From contig JAGQDJ010000150.1 in the NCBI GenBank assembly GCA_022885665.1, positions 1-64,000 of the forward strand: a DNA stretch of 64,000 nucleotides, read 5' to 3'. Under the pieces are notes generated by a model. The model ran no database searches. It was not told the DNA's origin and saw only the letters and a list, made by a program, of their open reading frames with translations. Each line of letters begins with the position of its first letter. Within the stretch, counting starts at the first letter, position 1. A program made the position numbers and the translations under genes. The DNA comes from Triops longicaudatus (lineage: Eukaryota > Arthropoda > Branchiopoda > Notostraca > Triopsidae). Positions 1-9,407 of the stretch are shown piece by piece.

Positions 1-454
1 TAATACATCAATAAACGTCTGAAAGTAACAAGGTTTACTTCTGTGTCATAGCTCACCCGAGGTGTGTCATAGTACCCTCCAAGTTCGGGTATTATAACAC
101 ACAGACGACTTCTGGGAAAACTTTTTTTTACAATTAAACGATTTTCTCGAGGAGTGGGGAAAAACTAGCACAAGTACCGGAAAGAGCTCAGTACAGAATA
201 ACGTTGGAATAATTGATATTTGCTTATAACTTTTGTAAGGAAAAAAGTTTGAGTGAAAAGTGTGTCAAAGCACCCGACTCTCCCCTACTAAGTTACAATT
301 TCGTTTTGGAAAATCTGACAGTACGTATATTGAGCTGTGACGCTCAAATCGTTACGCAAAACTCTTCAACTTCTCTTTTAACTTCCTGTAACAAAAATTT
401 ATTAACATAAAAAAACAGCGCCCGTACTCTTTTCACGATATTTGGATGTCTTAG
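1..454. other. Upstream or intronic DNA of DNAI1, no exon recognised
   Basis: The first recognised DNAI1 exon opens after an acceptor (tcttag) at 454 in phase 0, so this stretch should be intron or contain an unrecognised earlier exon. I looked on the + strand for the segment that precedes the QWEIYD block in the family and found nothing convincing. An open frame at 213-410 has no family resemblance. Confidence 0.5.
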
Positions 455-3400
455 GACCGCGCTGAGGAAACAATCAGTCCTCACAGATCGTCTTTCTCCG
501 GCTCGTGCAGTCAATGGGAAATCTACGACTGGTACTTAGCTGACGTAAAGCAGAAAGAAGCTCAAACTCAAATTGAGCAAGTTGCGGTACAACAAGCTCG
601 TGCTGGTTCGGTCACCACAGAGGGGCAGAAAGATTCCCCAGGCGACACGGTCTCCCTAGCTACGGCTCTGCCCGCAGGATTCGCACTGCCCCTCACACTT
701 ACGGCTTTAATAAGACTCACCGCCTCTTGCAAGATGATCGAGCGCATGTTAAACCAAAATTCGTACGATGACATAGCACAAGGTACTTAAAAAATAGTAC
801 AGCACTTTTTAAATGAAAGAAAATGGTGAAAGTAGAACGTAGTATATTCATTCATTCCAATTGGAAGTCGAAACTCACCTACAAGTCTATCGTAGTTAAA
901 AGTTTCAATACTGCGCCACAGTGCATTTCTAGTTTCGATCGTTGACTCCAGTTTTCCTTCGTAAAAAAATAAATAAAATAAAATAATAAAAAAAATCAAC
1001 TTACGATAACCAGGGCCTTACCCAGGGTTTTGGTGCAGAAGATGTTTTCCATATGCATTTTTTGGACACATGGTAGTCGTCTATGCTCACCATTATGGAA
1101 TTAACATTTCCAGGAGTGTTAAAACCCCTTATTCCACACCTGTGGGTACGGGGATGACGGGGTGACTTCGTTGTCAATCTGCTAGATAAGTGAAGTAATT
1201 AGGTACCATGTAGATTTTAGATATTGGGAAGACGCAGCTGATGAGTTTCGGGAGCCAGAAGGAAGCTTGCTGCCGTTATGGCGCCTGACGCCACCGCCCT
1301 CGTTACTACGACCGTGGATTCCTAATGGAGGAGGGCCCAGTACGACCCGATTAGCCGCTCCCGCCGTGGCTCAATTAACCTGGCACCCCAAACTGGCTCA
1401 TGTTTGCGCCATAGCATTTCATTCACGTTTGTTTGTCGTTAAATTTGTTATAAACTCATCAGCAAGTCATTTTAGGTACTGACATAGAAGGCGAGGCCGG
1501 ACTGGTGTGCGTATTTTCGTTGCAAAATCCTGGTTACCCAGAATGGTGGGAGAGATGCACTACCGGTGTATCGAGTATTGACTGGCATCCGGGCTTTCCT
1601 GACCCCTCGCACGGTCAAACTGCCCCTGCACATCAGAACCCGGCCAACTGTGCTCATCTCCTGGCCATGGGCTTAGAAGATGGCCACGTGGCCGTGTGGC
1701 ATTTGAAAAGCCATTCTGCATCGTCTAAAGTTGCGACGACTGCGTCATCAACGCTCGTTCGCAGTTCAGCCATAAATGGCAAAAGTACTTGCAAAGTGGC
1801 TCAAGTAAGTTTCAGTAGATATTTTCCCTTCAAGAATTCCTAACAGGTTCATATTATTCCGGTCTGTTGATTACAATCTCTTGTATTCCATCAAGGTTAT
1901 CTGGAACCGAGAGAGTTCCGATAATCAGCTCTGGTTCTATTCCGTGTCTGGCGATGGTTGCTTGACTTGCTGGTCCTTAATGCAAGGAACACTACAACCC
2001 TTCAAACTGGCACAACTCTTTGTTCCTAATCCTATTACTGACGGATGGGGCTTAGGAACGCACTCGGGGAAATTGGCAGGTTGGTAGCTCTCAAATTTCA
2101 CCGCCAACAAAAGGAATTGATTTTCGTTCGTTTACAATGCATACGGGTAGCATATTGCACCTGCTTGGCCGTCCAAGACACGGCAGCGTTCATTGGCAGT
2201 AATTACGGACAGCCCCAAGGTACTGTGCTAGTTGGCACCGCAGAAGGGTTGGTTTTCTGGTACACACCCGAAGGTGGTCTCGTAAATCCGCCTCTAGAAG
2301 CCCATCAGGGTCCGGTGTACACGGTTCAATGGAGTCCGTTTCATCCGCACATATTCCTCACGTGTGGACAAGACTGGACGCTGAAGATCTGGTCAACTCA
2401 ACAAAAGTAACATACAAAATATCACAACTTTGGTTTTTCTTCATGATTTGCCTTGTTAACAGGACTCCATTACTGGAACTAGAGGTGGGCGCTGCAGCCG
2501 AAGCGGCAGCTTGGTCACCAACGTCTTCAACAGTCGTTGCCACAGTTACGGCAGACGCACGACTGTTGGTGTACGATTTCCATGCACGCCGCTTCGCGCC
2601 AGTTTGCACCATGCGACTCGCCCCGCGACAAACCTCAGGGCGTTCTCGTCTCACAGCAATGGCATTCAGTCGACACCATCCTGTACTGCTTGTGGGTGAC
2701 GATAGGTATTTAGAGTCGAGTCTTATCGTTAAAACGAAGCCTTTTGTAACGTACAGCACTTTGCGATGAGTCGAAAGACCAAGTTACGTAAACATTCGGA
2801 AAATGAGTTGGATATTCGTTAAGACAGCTCGTTAAATGCGGATAGACAAAAAAAAGACAGTACACATAAAGGCTCGTTATAGCGTGATTTACTCCTACCT
2901 CAGATCTGTCGCTCAAAGCTTCGCGATCTCGCCACTGAAATGTGCGCCATGCGAGGTTTCCCGTTTGAGCCATTGCTTACTTTTCCATCAAGAGAGGGCG
3001 AGAGCAAACCGGAAATCTACCAAAATGGCCCATTTCAACGAGATGGTTCTTTCGATCAGTGACTTCGAAATGGATGAATTCTATCATATTAACGAAATTA
3101 ATATATTCTATCTTTTATGTTACAGTATTGAATCATAATTTTTGAAGTTCTACGTATATTCAAAGTTTTATTCATACGACTTCCAGGAAGGCCGTAAAAA
3201 GGATTTTGGTTCGTGGGGGTGGGGTTTGTTGAATGCATTTTTTTTCAGACATTTGGTGTTTCCCTATTTTTCCCATTACAAAGGAAACATTTGGAGGGTT
3301 CAAACCCCCATATACGGCCTTGCTAGCAGGGTAACATACCCATGGGCGTCGCGAGGGGACGGGGGGTGCACCCCCCAATAATTTGTCACAATCCGGTTCG

Positions 3401-3784
3401 GTAAAGAAGTATCATACCCAGATTCGGCCAAATGGTCAAGAGCAGTCGGTAAACTAAGGGTTCTGCCCAGTAAAAACCCCCCTCGCGACGCCCCAGTACA
3501 TACCATGAGAGCTTTGTGAGTATGGAATACTACATTCACGGAACCTATCATGGCGGCTGATGAAGTGACACATTCATAAAAAATACAAGCTTTCAATCCA
3601 CATGGATACGAAAATAATCTTTCATTTTCTTGTTGGAAACAGGGGGCACGCCCTTACTCTGAAGTTGTCTCCCAACTTGCGAAAAACTCCTCGGTTGCCC
3701 GAATCAGTGCGGCCGCAAGATTACGAAGCCTCCAAACTTGAACGTCTTCTGATTCTCATGAAAGACCCTGAACCTGCCGCATAA
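455..3784 (+). CDS. DNAI1: Axonemal dynein intermediate chain 1 (DNAI1), 3' part of gene, N-terminus missing
   Basis: WD40 intermediate chain of the outer dynein arm, which anchors motor heavy chains on ciliary or flagellar doublets. Exons seen: 455-782, 1214-1426, 1476-1804, 1896-2406, 2463-2705, 3643-3784, all with GT-AG borders. The first encodes the family segments SQWEIYDWYL and KMIERMLNQNSYDDIAQ. The second continues DFRYWEDAADEFRE and LLPLWRL. Later exons carry WD repeats (VGTAEGLVFW, DWTLKIW, VGDDR), and the last gives GHALTLKLSPNLRK with a short basic/acidic tail ending at TAA 3782-3784. These blocks follow vertebrate DNAI1 in order. Intron phases agree at every junction, but exon 1896-2406 has a length incompatible with one frame: frame 0 before about 2070 and a different frame after about 2087, so one base is missing or two are extra. 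No exon upstream of 455 was recognised, so the start lies outside or is unseen. Confidence 0.92.
1011..1153 (+). repeat. Dispersed repeat, family A, copy 1 (in a DNAI1 intron)
   Basis: Begins with cagggccttacccagg followed by a TTTGGT block and ends near GTGGGTACGGGG. The same start and end are shared with a minus-strand copy at 20361-20504, and the start with a more diverged copy at 3187-3322. It lies wholly inside the intron 783-1213. It looks like a short non-autonomous element and has no coding capacity. Confidence 0.5.
3187..3322 (+). repeat. Dispersed repeat, family A, copy 2 (in last DNAI1 intron)
   Basis: Starts aaggccgtaaaaagg, then a ttttggttcgtggggg block, and ends with atatacggcctt, so the two ends form a short inverted repeat (AAGGCCGTA / TACGGCCTT). 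The left part matches copies at 1011 and, on the other strand, 20504. It lies immediately beside a hAT-like MITE at 3341-3496. Confidence 0.5.
3341..3496. mobile_element. hAT-like MITE with TIRs and 8-bp target duplication
   Basis: The left end CATGGGCGTCGCGAGGGG is mirrored by the right end, whose reverse complement reads CTGGGGCGTCGCGAGGGG. Flanks are aacatacc (3333-3340) and tacatacc (3497-3504), a 7/8 match consistent with the 8-bp target duplication of hAT elements. The 156-bp element has no ORF of note and sits in the last DNAI1 intron. Confidence 0.7.
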
Positions 3785-3867
3785 TCACCGTGGGTGGATC
3801 CTTTCTTAATATTGAAGACAATCATCAATTCATATTTCATACCTATCAAATGTCTTGTCTCGTAATC

Positions 3868-3873
3868 AATAAA
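3868..3873 (+). terminator. Polyadenylation signal AATAAA, DNAI1
   Basis: Canonical AATAAA 84 bases after the DNAI1 stop codon on the same strand, a normal 3' UTR length. It is the first AATAAA after the stop. Confidence 0.7.
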
Positions 3874-4076
3874 CCATGCGCTCGTTACGCGTAATGAAAC
3901 AGAAAGCTTTTCAAAGTGACGTTTGACGTGACAGTGACCTTGTCCTGGAAAAGAGAACACTTATCAGGGTAACAAAAACGTCTGCGACCACGTCCGTGCA
4001 CCAGGCACGAAACAAATAAACCCCATATGGCTGTTCGGACCGGTTAAAGTTAGCTCGGTGTTCACGCAAGTTAGGA

Positions 4077-4090
4077 ATCGCCATGGTAAC
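4077..4090 (+). promoter_or_regulatory. RFX X-box-like motif upstream of the MAK/CILK1 kinase
   Basis: ATCGCCATGGTAAC matches the palindromic X-box consensus GTTGCCATGGYAAC at 12 of 14 positions, including the whole GCCATGG core and the AAC half-site. It is about 370 bp upstream of the kinase ATG. RFX factors are known to drive ciliary genes through this motif, and MAK/CILK1 kinases act in cilia. Binding itself is inferred. Confidence 0.6.
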
Positions 4091-4460
4091 CTGAATGTTA
4101 TGATGGTATCCCTGCCATCCCGTATTCCGCAGTCGAGGGAGTAAACTGCATACTACCGGCCATAATTCTCTGCTACACTGTGATCGTATAATACAGTAAC
4201 GTTTCTTAAAGTTCTGATTTTAATTACGGTGATTCTTCAAACCAACAACACACACACACAAAGCTCCAATCCCTGCTCGTATTCCACTTGCTACCACGGG
4301 TGAAAAAAGGCGGGGTAACACAAGTCGTCTCGTTTAGTATCATGTGAGCCACTTTTTTGTGCAGCAATGAGGCCATGGAACGGCTTGGAGGTGCTTTGTC
4401 ATGCATGTAAATTTCCCACGCAGCCCCTCTGTTTCTGAGAGTCGGGATTTTAGAGACATT

Positions 4461-4893
4461 ATGGAACGTTACAAGCCTGTTAGCAAATTAGGTGATGGAA
4501 CCTACGGTTCCGTGCTCCTCTGCCAGTCGGCCGACACGGGTGAAAAAGTGGCTATCAAAAGGTCAGTACAACAGTGACTGTGCTAAAATCAAATCTCCTG
4601 ACAACAGCAAAAAATGTTGAACAGAAACGTCACGTTAATAGCGAATAAATGGAAACTATACACAATACAACGGCAAACACGAAAGTGATTAGTAATTATA
4701 GATAAACAAAAATAAAAATGTGAAAATTTTAAATCCTACCAGCAAAATAAAAAAAATTAATAAATTCAAAATATTTTCAGTAATGAAGCCAGAGTCAGCT
4801 CGGTAATAAATATACTAATGAATAATAATAATACCCAAAAATAAATTCTTATTTAGAATGCCTAAAACGTTGTTAAAAACTATGTTTATTTTT

Positions 4894-4932
<39 letters not shown>

Positions 4933-5968
4933 GTTGAAGCGAAAATACTACACATGGGAGGAGGCAATGAATTTGCGGGAGCTAAAAGTATGGAATGCCA
5001 AATGTGGTCTAATTCTTACATAGTTTCGACCCTTTTGTAGTCCCTAAAGCAGCTCAACCACGCAAACGTGATCAAGTTGAAAGAAGTGATTCGCGAGAAC
5101 GACAACCTGTATTTTGTGTTCGAGTACATGCGCGAAAACCTGTACCAACTGATGAAGGATCGGTACGACAGAAGGTAAAAGCTTTTAATATGCGCAATTT
5201 ACTCAATCAAGAAATAACTATCTCTCATATTCTCCAGTGAAAGAGGATTTCCGGAAGCCCTGACTCGCCACATTACGAAACAAGTCTTGTCCGGTTTGGC
5301 TTTTATGCACGCGCGGGGCTTTTTTCACCGGGATCTGAAACCGGAGAACCTCCTGTGTTCCGGCGATGTGATCAAAATCGCAGATTTTGGTCTCGCGCGA
5401 GAAATCCGCTCCCGGCCCCCTTACACGGAATATGTGTCAACCCGGTGGTAAGCTGAGACTCCATTTAATATTCATTTTCAGAAACAAGGTGGAGAGACAA
5501 ACACAACTGTGACATTCCACGAATAGGTATCGTGCTCCAGAAGTGCTTCTCCATGCTCCTAGCTACAATAGCCCCATCGATTTATGGGCCGTCGGCTGTA
5601 TCCTGGCTGAAATGTATACCTTCGTGCCTCTCTTTCCGGGTTCTTCAGAACTCGACCAGCTTTTCAAAATCTGTGCCGTGTTGGGCAGTCCTAGTCCTAC
5701 CACATGGCATGAAGGCTGGGCCTTGGCTTCAGCTGCTAATTTCAGATTCCCCGAAATGAATCGCACGCCAGGCTGGATGAGCAACATGATGCCCAAAGCT
5801 AGTCCTGACGCCCTGAGGCTCTTGGATCACCTCTTACAGTGGAATCCTGCCCACCGACCTACTGCGCAACAAGCTCTCAAGTACTTCGATTTAAAAAAAA
5901 GCGACCCCAACAAAGAGCCCTACGCTAACGGCACGACATTGAAAAAAAGTGACGCCGTGAGGCAGTAG
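4461..5968 (+). CDS. MAK/CILK1 kinase, possible short isoform by readthrough of intron 5
   Basis: If the donor at 5881 (gtactt) is not used, the frame stays open for 28 more codons, replacing N-HPF with KYFDLKKSDPNKEP and ending SDAVRQ at TAG 5966-5968. That gives 313 aa: the complete catalytic domain without the disordered tail. The appended stretch contains a second possible donor in phase 0 (gcc|gtgagg at 5957), for which I found no partner exon. An AATAAA at 7108-7113 could terminate such a transcript. Whether it is expressed is unknown. Confidence 0.45.
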
Positions 5969-8900
5969 CGTTCCATTGAGCCTAAACTGAGTGTAAAAGC
6001 TGGAAACATTTGCGCAACTGCCGTGGCGTTAAGTGCAGTAGGTTTGTTGGGATCGTTATTTTTTTAAGTACTGTACGTGTAGTACACACAGTTCAACTTG
6101 TTTCTGTTTACACTAGTCTGGTACCAGGATCCTACTTAGCTTCCATAGAAAATAACTTTCTTACACTAAAGTTGATTTCATTTTTACTGTCCCTGCAATG
6201 TACTATACAATAGGGATATATGAGTTAAGGCTGGGCTTCTTTACCAAAATAATCACACTTGCACTAGCAGAGGCGCTGATTAGACTTAAAATACTAGAGA
6301 AATCACCAAGTCTGATTGTTTTTTCTGTTAATGTGTAGTTCGCAGCGCATTATCTCATCTACTACTCCATTTTCTTTAGTCCTTTTCCTTAGTTCTAACT
6401 TCGTTTGACTTGGGTTGTTTGAGGACATCACTTTCACATAAGCAAAGTAATGGTGCTTATTAGAGGAAGGATGAGACAATGTGGGCACTTTCTGTTTTTT
6501 ATGTCACGCGCACACAAAACTCTGGCCCAAAACTATACTCTCAGATAGGGTGGTGTCCTGGCTGTCAAACGAGACAGTGCAAACTTCTAGAAGCCGAGAA
6601 ATAGTATGAAAGGCCCTGAAAAGTACAGGCTGTTCCAGTTTCACAGAACGAGATGCCGGGTACACAGTTTGGTCTAGGTAGGACAAAATTGTCGTATGTT
6701 TTGCCATAAGTTGAGAGACCAGCTTTTCGAGAAAGTACATGGTAGATTTGGAAGGTATCTATGAAAACATACACGTACAGTGCAATTAATGATAAAATCG
6801 TAGTGGCACTCTTCTAGTGTGAAAGTCTTTTTTTTCTTTTATTTCGCATTTGCACAACACACAAATTGTGGTCAACACGCTGCAGTCCAAACCGCGTGGA
6901 AGCGCCACTTTTGAATTTCCATGTCTGGTGTAAGTTTACTTTCGAGCTTTTGTGGCTGAGCTTTAAGACGATTATTCTGTGGTTTATGCTGTATACAAAA
7001 AGCGCTTCGACACAATTATCAGATACTTAACGTAAAAATGACAACGAAAACACTAAGACCTGTTTCTTATAAAACGCGCCACAAATTTAGTTTCATTTAT
7101 TTTCTCAAATAAAGTTCACTCTCGTTCAACAATACTTAGACCGTGTAACTTTTGTCACGTTCATCAAGTGTCTGATTTTTCCCCACTTCCAAAAAATTTG
7201 TAGTGTACTAGTTATGATTTCTGCATGGTTTGTCCGTCGTGTCAACTGTCCCGTCCCTCTACGTCAGAGGTCCCCTAACTTTTTGAAGCCCCGGCCCACT
7301 TCAAGACAAAATTTTTTTTTCTACGGCCCACCGTGTGATTGGTTGAAAATAAAAATATTCCAGGTAGCCTTATCGCAGACAAGCTAAGGAGGTGATGCCT
7401 CTGGTAGAAAGCGATTTTAAATACATACCAGCTTGCAATGCTGGCCAGTCACACGGCCCATAGTTTGGGGACCGTTGCCCTACGTGCATGCCCAATGCAG
7501 ACATGGTGGTTTCTCTGCTGACAACTATGGAACTGGAAAGCTTACTTTCCGAAGATCTGAAACCAATAGCTGTAACTAGCCGACTATATAACAGCATGAA
7601 AGAACTCGAAAACCCAAGACGATAATACATCGCTAATTCGACGTTGTTCGTCTCAATAACGTCGAATTAAACAAAAGAGCATGAAAAATGCCTTCAACTG
7701 TATTGTGTGTGACTGAAAGGCTTGTGTCTGTTTCCCGTCAATGCTAGAAAGTTGAACAGCACTCGAATTGTGTTGTAGTTCATTTGTGTAGGCGATTTCG
7801 TTTCTTTTGCGTGAAGTGTGTTGGCGTCTCGTTCTGGCATACACCTAACATAAACCTTTTTCCGGAGAAGTTTTAACATTTCTTTATTTATTTAGTCACC
7901 CATTCTGCCAAGGAAACTCAGGAAATTCTGTCAACGGACTATCACAATCACGTGCTTCATTGGCTGGTTCTAATTCCACCTTGCATTTAAGCAACCCGGC
8001 GTTACGACTAGGGGGGAATTCCGGCATGGGCTTTTACAATGGTTCCCAAAGTGCTACCCAACCCCGGGTGAGAGTAGGGCAACCAGCATGGACATCAGCA
8101 CATCTTCACCGTGAAAGGGATCGAGAAGAAACGCACGCACTGCGACCTACGCGCTCGGACCCTGCCCGGTATCCTGTCGGACGTACAGACGATGATGATG
8201 ACTTTGAAGATGTTTTACGGTAGGTAGAGGAGACCGGGGCACGTGCACATCGGGCAGTTTTTCACTTCGGAAGTCCTGGAGGGTTTCTGCTTTAAAAGTA
8301 TTGAATTCTTTCTTAACTTAATTGTTAAACTGGCTACTCTTACTTTTTCTGTATTTTTTTCTTTCGCTTGCATGACGATTAAGGATATTTTACATATTAG
8401 GGATATTTTACATATTAGGGATATTTTACATATTAGGGATATTTTACATATTAGGGATAGGATTAGGGATTGTATTAATCGTTGATTATAGCTTACTTAT
8501 AAGATTCTTGTTGGTACTCATGTTATTTGAGGGTACCCACACTATCAAAAATTAATTTTGTCCAATCTGCTTCATTGCCTTGGTCTAAAAAATTAGGGGG
8601 GGGGGGATGAATATACAACTAGAAATAATTATGCCAATTCTAGGTTCAATTTATAGCTTAGTAATGCATCTTCCCTCGAAAAAGAGTTTTACAGAGCTGT
8701 GTTATGAAGAGTTGGTAAAAGCCGCAAATAAGTGATTTTTCAAAAGCTCGATAAGCATCCCCGAAAGAAACGAAGCGTCAGTTTCCAAATAGCTAAAGGT
8801 TTTCTTTCAAGCTTTCAGCACACCAGCGGTATACACGTTTTAAATTTCTAGTTTTTTTTTTTTCAATGTTAGGGTTTAGGATGTAATTAATTTTGTCCAA

Positions 8901-9313
8901 CCTACAACCTAATCAATATGCCCTGGTGTCCTTTATACATGACCGAAAGTGATAAACGCAAACTCGAATTTACACGGTTAAGTCCGGTTAGCCTTGGGCA
9001 CATCAACGTGTAACATACTGTCATTCTAGGAGTTTGGGTCCGAGTCGACGAGCTGCACCACATACCGTACCTGGGCCACACCAAAATGGCCTTTCAGATG
9101 GACCCAACCTGTGGGTAAGAGGCCAAGCTGCTAATTTCAACGACCGTGGTCGTGACGTCCGACGAAGCAGCCCATCCGGACCTAGCGGACGGGTCGATTG
9201 GGGAGCCAAGTACTTAACCTACATATTATTCTCATATCACGAAACGTTGTTTACCTTAATATTCGATTAACATCCATATGTCCGTCTCTCTGAAACACAG
9301 GTACTTGAAGTAA
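4461..9313 (+). CDS. MAK: MAK/CILK1 (ICK)-family ciliary protein kinase, long isoform
   Basis: RCK-family Ser/Thr kinase; relatives control cilium length and intraflagellar transport turnaround. Exons 4461-4561, 4933-4987, 5041-5174, 5238-5447, 5527-5880, 7896-8219, 9030-9209, 9301-9313 join in frame to 456 aa. The start is MERY with A at -3 and G at +4. Seen: glycine loop GDGTYGSV (11-18), AIK lysine K33, alpha-C Glu50, FFHRDLKPEN with HRD 127-129, DFG 146-148, dual-phosphorylation motif T160-E-Y162, and APE 170-172. The domain closes with RPTAQQALNHPF. The tail is low-complexity, with an acidic DDDDDFEDV stretch, and ends GRVDWGAKYLK, like the conserved C-terminus of MAK/CILK1. Vertebrate homologues are longer (over 600 aa). 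The last coding exon is only 13 nt. Introns hold a T35 tract, an 18-bp tandem repeat and a hAT MITE. MAK and CILK1 cannot be told apart here. Confidence 0.94.
4896..4930 (+). repeat. T35 homopolymer directly before a splice acceptor
   Basis: An uninterrupted run of 35 T abuts AG at 4931-4932, the acceptor of kinase exon 2. It serves as an extreme polypyrimidine tract and is likely length-polymorphic. Confidence 0.9.
7108..7113 (+). terminator. Candidate intronic polyadenylation signal of the kinase gene
   Basis: AATAAA in intron 5, about 1.1 kb after the short-isoform stop, followed by T/G-rich sequence. It could end the readthrough transcript. A lone hexamer in AT-rich DNA is weak evidence. 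Confidence 0.3.
7265..7477. mobile_element. hAT-like MITE in kinase intron 5
   Basis: Left end CAGAGGTCCCCTAACT and right end, read in reverse complement, CAACGGTCCCCAAACT are inverted repeats of the CAGNGGTCCCCAAAC type familiar from hAT elements. Flanks ctctacgt (7257-7264) and ccctacgt (7478-7485) form an 8-bp target duplication with one mismatch. The 213-bp element has no coding capacity. Confidence 0.75.
8383..8454 (+). repeat. Four perfect copies of an 18-bp tandem repeat
   Basis: The unit ggatattttacatattag repeats exactly four times, followed by a degenerate ggataggattagggatt tail. It lies in the kinase intron 8220-9029. Because 18 is a multiple of three it creates a spurious repetitive reading frame (HIRDIL repeats), which is not a gene. 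Confidence 0.95.
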
Positions 9314-9401
9314 ATGTGAAGGTCGCCAACCACGCCAATTATGGCAACGATGAGGATGACGATATAAACCCAAGCTTTGTGTATCTTACAAAGTTGCTGT
9401 G

Positions 9402-9407
9402 AATAAA
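9402..9407 (+). terminator. Polyadenylation signal AATAAA, kinase long isoform
   Basis: AATAAA 89 bases after the TAA stop of the long isoform, on the same strand. Confidence 0.65.

Larger units (their letters stand above)
3785..4460 (+). other. DNAI1 3' UTR and intergenic spacer up to the kinase gene
   Basis: Holds the DNAI1 polyadenylation signal (3868-3873), an RFX X-box-like motif (4077-4090), a short CA microsatellite (about 4248-4260) and the presumed promoter and 5' leader of the kinase. Stop-to-start spacing is 676 bp on the same strand. No ORF with protein similarity was seen. Confidence 0.7.

Noticed and set aside
2080..2087. Eight-base GT..AG segment that would repair the DNAI1 frame if spliced
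   Set aside because: Far below any workable intron length. A sequencing indel or real frameshift is more plausible.
8243..8485. Open frame with repeated HIRDIL units
   Set aside because: Created by the 18-bp tandem repeat inside an intron.
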